Shown here piece by piece: positions 12,138 to 24,119 of a DNA stretch of 64,000 nt (position 1 is the stretch's first letter; each line of letters starts with the position of its first letter). This DNA is from Lactifluus volemus. Taxonomy: Eukaryota > Basidiomycota > Agaricomycetes > Russulales > Russulaceae. Position numbers and translations under genes: made by a program. The notes under the pieces were generated by a model. The model had not been told where the DNA came from and searched no databases. It worked only from the letters and a program-made list of their open reading frames with translations. The stretch covers positions 1,138,429 to 1,202,428 of the forward strand of contig WTXI01000007.1 of assembly GCA_022376515.1 (NCBI GenBank), read 5' to 3'.

Positions 12138-14212
12138 ATGCCAGCCACAAGGTTGCCCCCCCAACAAGCTCATGCTCATTTCAATCTCAAAGACCCTCTC
12201 ACAGTATCATTCAACTTTGTGGGTAGTAGCAGGGTTGCACAACCACCATCTGAAGTCATAGACATATCTGAGACGCAAGTCCCTATGCCATTCCCTATGC
12301 CAATCCCACCCCACACAGTGAAGACAGTGGTCACTGTGCAGATAGACAGTCCCAAGGCCAGCCCATTGTGCAGAATGCAGGCAGTACAGATGGATTCCAT
12401 TAGACATGGCACACAACACAGAGTACACTGCCCTTACCCTCTATATGTCCGTCCCAGTGCATTGCATTCGATGCACATCCCGCACCCTTATCAGCCTTAT
12501 CACCTGATCCCCTGCACTCTGTGCACAGTCCACACCTCACAAAGTGTGCACCTGATTCTATGTGTGCCATGCACATGCCATCTCACACACAAAATTCCTT
12601 GCACATCACACCCAACACACACTAATCCTATTGATCTCAACAAACCTGCTGAATTGCCATTCCCTGGTCTGATAGATCCAAATCAGATTATCATATATGG
12701 CCACAGCTTGGCACAGATTGTATAGGATGTACAAGAAGAATCTGCAAGGGAAACTATGGAGTGGGTGGCAAATAAGATGAAGGAGATTCTGCCAGACTCT
12801 AAGATAGATAAGATTGTTACTACATAATATGCTAATGCTTATTTGCATGCACTTCAGGGGGTTTATACACAAATGAAATGCAGTAAAAGTCTTTTAAACG
12901 CTCGCACGCTGTAGGTACATGTAATATCAGTAATAGATACAATCTCCTGTGAATGCCATTCATTCTGTGTTCTCTGTACGATTCAATATATGAGCTATTT
13001 GTTCACAAATTGAATATGCTTCAATCGCACTGAATCTGCGCTAACATGGCCAAAATATCTACTTTGGTCAATGGAATTCATACTGCATGCATATATACTC
13101 CAAGGCTTTGCATCCCTAATTTTACAGACACACTCTTGTAGACCAAGACAGACACCCTCATATTCATATGAACCCTGCTACATATCAAGACCCTTCCTCA
13201 CACAATGTGCTCAGCCCTATCTTGTACAGATCAAATAGTTCTCTTGGGCATACATCATCCTTAGATGATACAGAAGACTTGCATGAGCTGGTATGCATAC
13301 ATACATGTGGCACAATCACTAACAAGTGCCATATTGGACATGCATAGGGGAGTCCAATAGTGCCCAATGCACAGAATTCAAATCTCCTGCAGGCCAGTCA
13401 CAGAGCACTTATGCAAACTCGGAACCCAGCATATATCCACCTCTTGGGACTTTATAAAGAGAACAAGGTGTGGGCAAATACACTCCAGTACGTATCAATG
13501 CTCCCCACCCATCTGCGCAATTAATATCACTTTATTATCTAGAAAGACATACAATAGCCTTATCGATGTACTACATCAAGGGGGTGGATCAACAGATGCG
13601 GTGCACCCCAATAAACCTGCTAGTGCTTCCAGAGATGTCCAAAAGCCCCCGCCTCTGACAAAGCACCAGAAAGACTACCCCAATATCATATATTGGCATT
13701 TCGAGACATACACAGCAGAGCAAGCATGATGAGAAAAGAGCGGCGAACACAAGGGACAATGAGGGCAGGGGCATCTTGAAAAAGGCAAGAATGTTTCATT
13801 CTGGTTCCTTCAAGAGGAGACAGGGGAGGTAATAGACACAGACGAGCTAAAGGAGATTCGCAAGTCCAGTAAATGGCTGTGGCGAGTTCTCTATGACCAG
13901 GGGAAACTTACATGCCTGTGGAAACAAGTGCACCCAGATGTCCAGGACCAACTCTATGCCGAGATCAAGTTAAAACACCTGTCACTTCAGCTATGTCACA
14001 GGAATTGGAAAGCGAGGAAGGTTTGTACTACTGACTTTTCGCATTGGTACAAGAAGCAAGCAAATTCATTGGAGCCCATCAAATCTGAGCAAAGTGACTT
14101 GCCAGAGAAGGGGACTGTACCTGTGAAGAGGCCATCTGATTCCATGAATCTCAAGGAATTAAATCAAAGGGCCAAAGGCAAGCTGTCATTGCGTCATTAT
14201 ACATCTATCTGA
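12138..14212 (+). pseudogene. Second gene of the Plavaka element, broken, unknown function
   Basis: The frame 12138-12725 begins MPATRLPPQQ, is Pro/Ser-rich, then carries a helical segment (VQEESARETMEWVANKMKE, from about 12728) after a stop. Further downstream, 13750-14212 encodes KSSKWLWRVLYDQGKLTCLW and LQLCHRNWKARKVCTTDFSHW, a Trp-rich block seen in uncharacterised proteins of fungal transposons. Between them are short conserved-looking pieces (about 13180-13350 and 13440-13720) in different frames. Stops and indels make it non-functional. The basic segment at 18410-18480 (KKGQERQERKE-like) may be its distant C-terminus, separated by three nested insertions. Confidence 0.5.
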
Positions 14213-14363
14213 AATGATCTAGGCGACACAGATACTGATAAGAGCTCTATCACTGATCTCCCTGGTGCGTGCACGCCCCCCTTCTCCAACAGAAAGTGTA
14301 CACATACCCTTATACCATACACATAGATCCCCCCCCTTCACCTACTGCAGTCTCTATTGACCA

Positions 14364-14535
14364 CATCAGGAAAACCCATTTTGCCTTAAACTGTATTAGA
14401 TGCTCCTTAAAGCTTACTTAAGATGTTGGTAATTAGATCCTCAACTTACCAACATTGAGGATCTAATTACCAACATCTTAAGTAAGCTTTAAGGAGCATC
14501 TAATACAGTTTAAGGCAAAATGGGTTTTCCTGATG
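14364..14535. mobile_element. 172-bp palindromic MITE, copy M2
   Basis: Same hairpin family as M1, with a CA dinucleotide on each side (14362-14363 and 14536-14537). It lies inside the Plavaka element downstream of its second gene. Confidence 0.85.
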
Positions 14536-14774
14536 CAGAGAGACCCAACTCAGATACCGAACACTAGCACGGCTGAGGTTCCCCCCAATAACACAAGGCA
14601 AGAGCCTGTAGTATGTCGCTACTCTACACCAACACTAACACACTGACACTTCATTTCCACAGAAGATTAGGATCCCTAAACCATTGTAAGTGTCATATTG
14701 CCATCAGTATTAACCTACTTACACAGCTTGATCAGCATACCAATCACACGACCTATCTTAACAATCCCCCCCCC

Positions 14775-16446
14775 TATTAGGAAAACCTGTTTCAGCTTAA
14801 AGGCTCATTAAAATTTACTTAATTTTCTTATATAACTCCTACAAAGATTTCAGGTAACCACTATTCTAAAAATGTTTTGCTTAAAAGCTGCTTGAAATTC
14901 TGTAGTTTGCTTGTCAACAGTGAGGATCTAATGGAGCTGCTTAGGCTAAGCATATTAAGCAGAGCTTAAGCAGCTATTTAAGCCTGTTAAGCAGGGCAGG
15001 CATAAAATTATGTTCACAAGCAGACAAATTCACACAAGTCAAAAAAAAATTCAAACTGCAACTTTATTGAAATTATCTAAACTAGGTGTACAAAAACTAA
15101 CTAATCTGTGCTAATACACATCTACCTAAGTCACATTCAACCTCACACAAACAGCAAGTGGCACACTGTGGCATGGATGAGGCTGCAGGGCTATGGGGAG
15201 GTGGCAGTGGTGGTAGTGGCAGTGGTGGAGGTGGGGGAGGAGGCGCGGGAGGAGGCATGGGAGGAGGCGAGGGGTACAGGAGGCACGAGAGAACACGCAG
15301 GAGGTGCAGGGAAATGCGCAGGGTGCAGGAGGAGGCAAGAACACATGAGAAGGCACAGGGCGCAGAAGAAGGCAAGGAACACAGGAGGTGGCACAGGGCG
15401 TGGAAAGAGCAAGTGCAGGGTGTGGGAAGTGCAGGTGCAGGTGCAAGGCACGGGAAGAGCATGTGAAGGTGCAGGGTGCAGGAAGCACAGGTGAACACAC
15501 AGGGGTAGGAGGCATGGGAGGAGGCATGGGAAACGTAGGAGACGCAAGCGGCAGAGACAGTGGTGCAGGAGGTGGTGGTCCAGGCAGCAGAGGTGGAGGA
15601 GGCAATGAAAAAAGAGTCAGACGCGTTGGGGTGGGGCAGGCAGCGTGACAATGTACCGGGAAGAGGTGCAGAAGGCACCAGTGCAGGCAGCGCCCTCGCA
15701 GTGCCAAAGGATCCAAGAGGAGGAAAAAGTGGTGGGGAAGGCACAGGAACAGGAGACATATGATGACACAACAGAGGCAGAGGCAGAGGTAGAGAAGGAG
15801 AGGAGGCAGAGGTGGAGACAGAGGTGGAGATGGAGGCAGAGGCAGAGGCGGCAGCAGTGGGACACGTTGCATGACAACGAACCAGGGGGACGCATTGCAT
15901 GGCAACGAACCAGGAGGGGACACAGTCGCGGTGGCAAGAAGGCAGTGGGGAGGCATGTGGCAGCACCAGACAGGGAGCGGTGGTGGTGGAGACAGCAGAG
16001 GACAGAGACACACAGACAGACAGAGGGAGGATGCGGCAAAAAAAGATGAGGCATGAAAATCAACATGGTGCCAACAAGAATAAACAACAGAGCATAATGA
16101 TTCCTTTTAAGGAAATGTCAGAGTGAGGGACAACAAAAATCAGCATCATGCAAACAAGAATAAACAATAATCACATGATCTGTAACAACTTAGTGAAATT
16201 TTCATGATTTAACAAAAATTTCAGATACCTTACTTAATTCACTTAATTTACTTAGACAATTTTTGTGTACTTAGCATCCTTGACTGGTGATTTGTGTCCT
16301 TAATTTTATTAGATTGGCTTAGTGATGCTTAATTAGCTTAAATTATTTCAATCTGCTTAGTCTAATGGTGCTAAGCTGCCTAAGCCTGCCTTAACAACAC
16401 TAAGCAGTGGCTAAGCCTGTCTAAGGCCAACTAGGTTTTGCTAATG
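14775..16446. mobile_element. Larger relative of the 172-bp MITEs with purine-rich interior (element E2)
   Basis: The left end TATTAGGAAAACCT and the complement of the right end (CATTAGCAAAACCT) match the MITE tip CATCAGGAAAACCC, and the next 60 bp on the left align with the MITE arm (CTTAAAG, TTTACTTAA). CC flanks both sides, but this lies in C runs and is weak. Between about 15170 and 16050 is a GGAGG/GGCAGAGG-rich minisatellite with purines on the plus strand; the distal 300 bp carry many CTTAGC/CTTAAT motifs. No transposase is seen. It looks like the longer element from which the short MITEs were derived by internal deletion. Confidence 0.65.
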
Positions 16447-16944
16447 CCCCCGTCTTGCCCTTACTCAGTAAAGCCACTTCCAACTAACCTGGGCCAACTT
16501 CTGTGACAGAGACAGAACATATGTGATCTCTTAAGCTATTCCTCAATGGGTTTAATGTTGGCACTCACACGTACTTGTGCAATGCACACCAGAAATAAGC
16601 CCCCATCTCAATGATTCCATCATGTATCCCTGATGAGGTGACGCAGGTAGACCCTGTTTTGGTCACCATCTCAAAAGGTGTGACACAATTCAGTGCATAA
16701 TTACATTCACACTGACAAGAATGGCTTAGTGACTCAAATAATACCAGACACACAAGTTAATACACAACAAGTACCAATTTTACAACCAGTGGAAGGCAAT
16801 GTCATGTCTAACATCCACCCCACTTCATCAAAGAGACCAATTCCAATGTGTGTAAACAATTCCTTATCAGCATGGTAAGTATGTCCATCTAATCTAATAA
16901 GATCCATCTAACCTTGTGTCCAGGAATTTATTTGTGATAGACTA

Positions 16945-18292
16945 CTGTACCATTTCATTCAATTCAGCAGCCCCGTGACGCATGACGCGTGCTGCCGAAA
17001 TTATAGTTTCGGCAGCCTGCCAGGTTCACCATGACATGATGTTTTTTTTGGCAGCCCACAAATTTTGTCCAACTACTTAGCATTAGGAAAATATTAGATT
17101 TTCTTAGCAATGCTTGAGCATGCTTAATATGATTTAACGACACTTCTAAGCACCATTAAGGCTTATCTTGGGCTTAGGCTGGGAGATTCACTTAAATAGC
17201 AGCTTAGATCTCTGCTTACCAAAAGTTTTCAAGCACACAAATTTAAGAAATAAAATATATATATTTGAGGCTAAACTACAACATGAATCACTATCTAGGA
17301 CTATGTACAGGAGGATCCAATGATTCCACCAGCCTTGGTGGAACAGCCCTGGCAGGGGTGGCGGCTGCAGGGCCACAGGGAGGAGGCGGTAGTGGTGGTG
17401 GTGAAAGCGTGGCAGAAGGCAAGGGGCACACGGGAGCCATGAGAGAACATGCTGGGCGCGGGAGGAGGCACAGGAAGTGTAGGAGGAGGCGCAAGCGGCA
17501 CAGGAGGCGCAAGGCATGTGGGAGGTGCAAGTGGCGGGAGGCGCGGAGGCAGCGGCGCAGGAGGCGGAAGTGACGCAGGAGGTGGTGGTCCAGGTGGCAG
17601 AGGCAGTGGCGCAGGAGGAGGTGGTCAAGGCGGCAGAGATGGAGAAGGAGGAGGCGATGAAAAAAAAAAGTCAGCATGCGTTGGGGCAGGGCAGGGAGCA
17701 TGACAACGTACTGGGGAGAGGTGAAGAAGATGTCAGTGCAGGCAGCACAACAACATAGACTGTCTCGCAATGCAAGTAGATCCAGGAGGAGGCAAAAGCG
17801 ATGGGGGAGGCGCAGGCACAGGAGGCACATGGTAATGCAAAAGAGGCAGAGAAGGAGGCAGAGAAGGAGACAAAGAAGGAGAGGAGGCGAAGGTGGCAGC
17901 AGTGGGATGCGTTGGGGCAGGGCAGTCCACGACACAGAGACGGGGACAGAGGGGGACAGAGGGAGAGATGGAAAGAGGTGGTGGGACAAAAATCAACATT
18001 GTGCAAACAGTAGTAAACAACACACCCACTGCAACGACTTAGCGAAATTTTCACAAGTCACGAAACTTGATGAGCACGTTGTCTGACACTTACTATTTCT
18101 TCACCAAACACGTAAATACAATGGAATAAGCTACCAGGGAAAAAATCCCAATTTTTAGTGCATTTTTAGGGGTTTTTTTTGAATTTCCAGATGATTTCGG
18201 CACTTGGCCCAAAGTGCCATGACATCCATGACATTTAGGCATTTTGGAGGGGTCCGTGATGCGTGACTGCCAAATTGAATGAAATGGTACAG
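16945..18292. mobile_element. Tc1/mariner-like non-autonomous element containing the purine-rich module (element E3)
   Basis: The tips CTGTACCATTTCATTCAATT and its complement are flanked by TA at 16943-16944 and 18293-18294. A 10-bp stem hairpin (GCTGCCGAAA...TTTCGGCAGC) sits at 16991-17016. From about 17167 the interior matches element E1 (E1 410-600), then a GGAGGCGCAGG-rich tract runs to about 17960. Since E1 has other termini, the module probably entered E3 as a nested insertion; its exact edges are not clear. Confidence 0.7.
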
Positions 18293-19108
18293 TACCTCAA
18301 AGGACATCCCAATGTGACACGCGAAGACTTCTCCATTGTGTGAGACACACTGGAACCAGAGACAGTTACAGTGGGTACTAATATTATCACTGCTCGTCCT
18401 ATCTCATAACAAACATATCAAAGCAGTACAAACAAATGGAACAAGACACAAAAAAGGACAAGAAAGGCAAGAAAGGAAAGAAATAACAATGGTATGTACA
18501 CTACAAGTTATTCTCATTCTATTGCACTCATGACATGCTCACAGCACTTGCATACATTCACTCTTTCTCAACTTGCTACTTTAGATGTGCTCAAGCAGGG
18601 GGGGGCAGGCCAGGACAAGGTAACTCTTGATCACGATTCAATTGAGCCATATTAAGATTGAATAAGATTGATCCAAATTAATTATGTTGTACTGTAAATA
18701 AAATAAATTCAATTCAATTCAATCCAATTCAGAATCTATATTCAATTTGATTCAATCTAATTCAATCAGATTCAACACATGTAATCAAATGATATCAATC
18801 CAGTTCAATTCAATTCAGACTGGAATTCAAATAAATTCAGAAAACTTAAATTGCATTCAATGTCAGGTTGAAGTAAATTGCAAAAAGGTCACAAAAAATG
18901 ATCAAAATTGATATGAAATCAAGTTACTTCAATTTACTTAAAATTACTTCAATCGATTTTTGACTGGGGCTCAACTCACACAACTCAAAAATGTGTCAAA
19001 CTTTTGCCATAAATGATCAAAGACTACTCAGTGAATTTCTGTATCCTACTACATTTCCCTGTACTATATATAACTCTCTGTGTACTCCAAATGCCCAGAA
19101 CCTGTGTT

Positions 19109-19351
19109 TGTTTTAACTGGAGCTGTGAAGGGCCCTTGAGTCACAGAGGACCAAGGGGACTGCAGTGGAGAGAATGAGACTATATTGACCAAAGACAATG
19201 ATAACAACTGACCTGCAGTGGAGAGAATGAGACTGAAGTCCCCAAAACTCTGTCCACTGCAGTAAAGGCAAGCCTGACTAAGCATATACTAAATAAGGGA
19301 GGCAAACAGTCAAAGAAGTGTTGGGCTGACACTACAGTAGCCCAAATAACA
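19109..19351 (-). repeat. Solo copia LTR (243 bp)
   Basis: TGTTTTAACTGG...AAATAACA matches the copia LTRs at 25621 and 31839. GTGTT flanks both sides (19104-19108 and 19352-19356), a 5-bp target duplication, so this is a complete solo LTR left by LTR-LTR recombination. Confidence 0.9.
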
Positions 19352-19356
19352 GTGTT

Positions 19357-20640
19357 ATCAGTCGATGAACAAAAGAAACATGCCCAGTGCTATTGTGCAT
19401 TGATCATTACAACAACCAAGTGAAAGACTTCTAAACAATACAACTACAGCAGATAAAGTCCATACAATGATGAGACAGAAGACCAAATGCCACTGTAATA
19501 CCCTGTGCAAAGCACAGGTTTTTGCTAGTTTAGAATAAAATATAGTGGCTAGACTGTCTGGGAGCTGGGCTGGGCCACAGCCCCCCCCATTTTGCCCAGC
19601 CCTGACCCTGGCCCTGAGGGCCAGTCTGCCCTGCAGTTGGCCCTGACCCTTAGAGGGCCTAGTGTTGCCACAGCTCGGCTAGCTGTGCACCGACTTGGTA
19701 AGCTGCAGCTTTTTCCAGGAACAGCTCAACTTAGCCAAGTTCTCTACTCAGAAGCAGCAACTTTAACTTAGCCATAGCTCTCAGTCAACTTGAGCCACAC
19801 AAATTAAATAAAAAAAATTCCTTTTTTTCTGCCCCTTCTAAGTTCAGCTCTCAGCACATATCAATCCAAATATAATATTGTTGTAGAGTAGAATCTTTAT
19901 GCTAATAAAAACTATGAAGAAGGACATGCTGAAAGGACTGGGGGCCCTGAACAACAGTCTCATCAGCGCATTGCTGTTGACAAGAGTAAGCTGGGGGGTG
20001 CAGACTCATTCATGGGGATGCTACACAACAATGCCAGTCACAGGGCTCAGGTGCTTGGACACCTTGATGTAGTGTGAATGACCCTGGCCCCCAGGTGGTG
20101 CTTGAGGTGGTGGATGTGGTAGGGTGAACCTGGGCGCAAGTTATTAATGCCCCCCAAAAAACAAGTCAGTGACACATCAGTTTAAATGTCTTACCCTTAT
20201 CCCCAACTCAGGAGGCAGGTGTGGGCAGGCATGTGTGAGACAATGTGGGTGTGGACGTGGATGAGAAGGTGTTGGCAGAGACGAAAGAGAGGGAAGGGAC
20301 ATCAAAGAAAGTCAAAAAAGTCAATTTGAGGAGTCAAAGAAAATTTCATGACACACTGGCATGGGCCATGCTCACAGAGGGCGGTGACAGAGAGGAGGGC
20401 AAGTGGAGGGGCATCGCAAAAGAGAACTTGGCACATATATAACCAGAACTTCAATTTGTTTAAGTTTGCTTGCACTCATTAATGGAAAACCTTGCCTAAG
20501 CCTAAAATTCAGGAAACTAAGCTTCTGTACACTGTTTACAGACTACAGTGCATACAAAACAACTTGTGTGTCAACACAGTATAATAAAGGTAATAATGTT
20601 CGGAAATGGAAACAGCAACTAGTTAGAGTTGCCTCTTGCT
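19357..20640. mobile_element. Decayed hAT-like debris, including a TAGACTGTC end
   Basis: 19550 begins TAGACTGTCTGGGAGCTGGG, the terminus of the hAT-like element at 29828-31310, followed by similar GGCCCTGG-rich subterminal DNA to about 19690. Around 20290-20390 is the A-rich core (TTTCATGACACACTGGCATG then CCATGCTCACAG) shared with several other elements. No right end or target duplication was found, so it is a fragment. No gene is supported. Confidence 0.5.
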
Positions 20641-20939
20641 AGACTGTAGAACATGGAGTCTTATTCGTAGAGTGTAACCATTCATGAACATTCCCATTCT
20701 ATCCATTGCACCACACCCCTTGCTCATTGGACCAGTGGACAGAGCAGCATATGCGTGAGCTACTCAAGCTCTCACAGCTCTTGTCCCTCCAGGAGCCAGC
20801 TCCTCTGGACCATCTGGGGAAGGACCTTTGGGTGAGAGACACCCAGGAGGGGGCAGAGGAGGTGGAGGTGGAGGAGGCAGAGGTGGGGGCAGAGGAGCAG
20901 CTCAAGCCGCCACCCAGCAACCTCAGCAACCTCATGCAC

Positions 20940-21962
20940 CAATGGGCCTGAGAGGCCTGGCTCCCCAACCCTTTAATGGGACTAGAAGCGACCTCCAATG
21001 TTTCATCCAGGCATTCAACATCTATTGGGAACTCAATCATAACCATGAGACCATGGCAAACCCCTATCTTCATGTCCTCACTGCAATGGGTCTCATGGTG
21101 GGACCAGACATAGACCAATGGGTGAATGCACACTTCACCACTCTGAGTGCAGCAGTCAAAGTGTTCCATTGTGACCCAACAGACCCTGATGGCATTGATC
21201 CAGACTCAGATTGAGTATAGGATAATTTCAATGCTGCATTTGTCTGTCAGTACAGGGACATAATGGAAAGAGAGGGTGCCTTGGGACAAATGATGAAGTT
21301 GTCAATGCAGGGGAACAACCTGGGGACCTACATAAACCAGTTCAACAACTTGTGAGAGTTAGCCCAGCAGAGGGCTGACAACCAGGGGACCCTCTGGCAG
21401 TTCCACTCAGGGTTAAATAAAACCCTCCATCAAAACATCATTGAACGTGAGAATGCACTGCCTCAAACACTCACACAATGGCAGAACATGGCTCTTACCC
21501 ATCATGGAAAGTAGCTTGAGGCCCAGATAGTGGTGGACGATGTGGCGTCTTGTGCATGTACCCTAGCACAGAGATGAGTCCAATGGGCCATGGCCCTTAG
21601 AAGAACACTGCAACAAAGGGAGAGATAGCCATCCTCAGATGCCATGGATGTGGATGCCATTCACACTTACCCCTCTTTCTCCAGATGAGAAAAAGAAATT
21701 AATGAATGAGGGGTGCTGCTTCCACTGCCAAAAACAAGGGCACATGAGTCAACAGTGCCCAGACAAGAAAAAGTACCAGAGCAGTGTAAAGGCACCTCCT
21801 CAGCATACCACTGCTAGAGTCATTAAAGAAGAAGAGAAAGACCAACCCATAGACCAGGAGACCCTGAAAAAGAAACTCAAGGCTCTGTCAGACAAGGACA
21901 AGGACCACATTATGAATGAAATGATCTCTGAATCAGTCAAGTCTGCGAATCCGGATTTTTGA
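20940..21962 (+). pseudogene. gag: gypsy gag with CCHC zinc knuckle, broken
   Basis: Gag capsid-like protein that would coat element RNA in cytoplasmic particles. The frame carries LAPQPFNGTRSDLQCFIQAF, a capsid start common in fungal gypsy gag, then several stops (for example 21213-21215 and after NQFNNL near 21352) and later ALPQTLTQWQNMAL. From 21639 a frame opens with CCFHCQKQGHMSQQCP, a C-x2-C-x4-H-x4-C nucleic-acid-binding knuckle. A Gly/Glu-rich repeat precedes the capsid at 20840-20900. At least five in-frame stops prevent a full product. Confidence 0.75.
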
Positions 21963-22059
21963 AGAGCTTGTGCCATGCGATCTGGTTACGAGCCCTAGGA
22001 CTGAAACAAATGTACATTAGCTATGCCAATATGTCTTGAATCTACCAGTTTCATTTGCC

Positions 22060-22745
22060 TCAGTCACGAAAACAATTACAGACAAAGTCTTTGTTGACAG
22101 TGGAGCAACAGAAAACTTTGTGGACTGGCACACAGTCTGTCTGACATTGGGGAATAGGAACCAAAAGACTCAACCACCCTCAACAAGTGTTCAATGTTGA
22201 CGGGACTGAGAACAAGGGGGGAACTCTCACAGAGTACTGCACACTTTGGTGTGTGGTTGGTGAGAGAGACATCCTTCAAAGGTTCTATGTCACCAACCTT
22301 GGTCACAACCAAGTTCTACTAGGGTACCCATGGCTCTCTGAGTTCAATCCTTGCATTGATTGGATAAAGGGAAGGGTGCAAGAAGGGGACATTCATATTG
22401 TATTGAAATGATGTGGAGAAAACACCTGAAACTCCACCAACAACACATTGACAGAGAGAGAAAGGAGGCACACATTGACCACACCAATGTGGCCCAGGAA
22501 TGGGCCATAAAGGTGCATCAGAAACAAGTAGCCAGTGGTGCGAAGCAGGAGGAGTTGCCACCTCAGTACCAAGATTATGCAGACATCTTTGATGAGGAAA
22601 AATCTCACCACTTCCCACCTTCACATCCAGAAGACCATGCCATCATCTTAAAAGAGAACACCCCAGCTACCATCAATTGTAAAGTCTATGCCCTTACAAA
22701 GGAAGAGAGGGAGGCAACCCAGAAGTTCATAAAAGAGAATGAGAG
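22060..22745 (+). pseudogene. pol: gypsy protease and linker to reverse transcriptase, broken
   Basis: KVFVDSGATENFVDWH contains the aspartic protease active site D-S/T-G at 22096-22104. After a frameshift, VLLGYPWLSEFNPCIDW (about 22310-22365) is the conserved LLG-W motif at the end of the protease domain. The linker LPPQYQDYADIFDEEKSHHF and DHAIILKENTPATINCKVYA lead up to where the reverse transcriptase should start, ending near KFIKEN. The next codons already belong to integrase. Confidence 0.75.
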
Positions 22746-23634
22746 TTTGTTCAGAACTATGTCAAGGGATGTGTGACTTGCCAAATGACAAAATCCAATA
22801 CTGTGAAGCCCAAACCACTGCTAATGCCAATCACTGTTGAACCAAAGGTGATCCCCTTTCAGACAATTTCACTTGATCTCATCACTGATCTCCCAGTCTC
22901 AAGAGGATGTGATTCAATCCTCATGATAGTGGACCACAAATGCTCAAAGGCAGCTTTCTTCTTGCCCTGTCAAAAGACAATTGATGCAGAGGAAGTGGCC
23001 CAGCTCTATGTGCAACACATTTTCCCTCTCTTTGGCTGTCCCTGCCATGTCATTTCAGACAGAGATCCCTGTTTCACTGCGCATTTCACCCACCAAATGT
23101 GCACCCTGTTAGGAATCACACAGAACATCAGCACTGCTTATCATCTGCAGACTGATGGACAATCAGAATGCACTAATCAGTGGGTGGAACAGTACTTGCA
23201 GATCTATGGAGGCAGCCAACAAGATGATTGGGTGAACCTTCTTCCTCTCACCCAATGAGAAGGACTCCCTTTGAGCTTTTATGGGGCACAAACCCAATCA
23301 TTCACCTCTCTGGGAAATCTACCAATATCCCAGTGCTACATCAAAGGCAAATGTGGCTTAAGGAGGCAAGGGAATGTGGCTCAAACAACATCAGAGAAAG
23401 AAGGGCCAGAGACACTTCCATCTGTTCGAAAAAGGGCAGCAAGTATTGCTGGAAGGGATAAACCTAAAGACAATATACCTGTCTGCAAAGTTAGGACCCA
23501 AAGGACATGGTCCATTCCCCATCATCGATGTCATTTCCCCTGTGATGTACCACCTCCAGCTCTCCCCACACTGGCACATTCACAATGTCTTTTCCCCTCT
23601 ACTGCTTTCCCTGCCCCTTCCAGACTCAGAGTAA
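22746..23634 (+). pseudogene. pol: gypsy integrase
   Basis: The frame starts in the zinc-binding end (FVQNYVKGCVTCQMTK) and continues with the catalytic core: LDLITDLP with the first Asp, VISDRDPCF with the second Asp, and TDGQSECTNQW with the Glu. The core stops at 23258 with a frameshift; the C-terminal part continues at 23374-23634 with GPFPIIDVISPVMYHLQL and WHIHNVF, typical of the GPF/Y module. No chromodomain was recognised after it. The catalytic residues are kept, but the frame is broken and no reverse transcriptase accompanies it. Confidence 0.8.
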
Positions 23635-23661
23635 CACCATGTCAATATCCTTGGTGTCAGG

Positions 23662-23886
23662 TGTTATTTGGGCTACTGTAGTGTCAGCCCAACGGTTCGT
23701 TGACTGTTTGCCTCCCTTATTTAGTATATGCTTAGTCAGGCTTGCCTTTACTGCAGTGGACAGAGTTTTGGGGACTTCAGTCTCATTCTCTCCATTGCAG
23801 GTCAGTTGTCATCATTGTCTTTGGTCAATATAGTCTCATTCTCTCCACTGCAGTCCCCTTGGTCCTCTGTGACTCAAGGGCCCTTC
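23662..23886 (+). repeat. Truncated copia LTR
   Basis: Starts TGTTATTTGGGCTACTG and follows the 243-bp LTR family until CAAGGGCCCTTC at 23886, where the last 18 bp or so are replaced by unrelated sequence. No target duplication. It abuts the 3' side of the gypsy relic. Confidence 0.85.
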
Positions 23887-24119
23887 TTCTACCACTTCCC
23901 GCACCCCTTATGGACTTGAACTTGAACTTGGACTTGGACTTGAACTTAGACTCAGAATCTTCTCACTGCTGCTGATGCAGCCCTTGCATTGATTGTCCTT
24001 GTACTACATTGTACTGAACAATATGAACCTCACTCAGCATCTGTAGCCTGCTCCTCATCTCTATTACCACTGCCCTGCCCCCACTGTACCACACCTAAAG
24101 ATACCCCCGCCCATGCCCT

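Larger units (their letters stand above)
8121..18969 (+). mobile_element. Plavaka-type DNA transposon, 10.85 kb with nested insertions
   Basis: Ends are inverted repeats starting CCCCAGTCAAA, followed in both arms by ATTGAAGTAA. The 5-bp repeat CTCAA flanks the element at 8116-8120 and 18970-18974. Just inside each end lies AT-rich DNA with many TTGAATTC-like repeats (8160-8360 and 18630-18960), apparently subterminal repeats. The interior has a transposase relic (8616-11870) and a second broken gene (12138-14212). Removing the nested MITE M2 (14364-14535), element E2 (14775-16446) and element E3 (16945-18292) leaves about 7.65 kb. It inserted into the tail of the gene fragment ending at 8115. 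Confidence 0.8.
20706..23640 (+). mobile_element. Ty3/gypsy gag-pol relic lacking reverse transcriptase and RNase H
   Basis: In order: gag (about 20950-21620), CCHC zinc knuckle (about 21715), protease (DSGAT at 22096-22110), the linker before reverse transcriptase (to about 22740), then directly integrase (about 22746-23258) and the integrase C-terminal part (23374-23634). LTRs are not recognised: the left flank is unassigned, and the right flank is a truncated copia LTR at 23662. The order and spacing are those of fungal gypsy chromovirus-type polyproteins. Confidence 0.8.

Noticed and set aside
15097..16087. Frames of about 300 residues on the minus strand and others on the plus strand
   Set aside because: Same purine-rich module in element E2; Ser/Pro/Cys translation of low-complexity DNA.
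17188..18086. Frames up to 232 residues across the third purine-rich tract
   Set aside because: Low-complexity translation in element E3 with no conserved motif.
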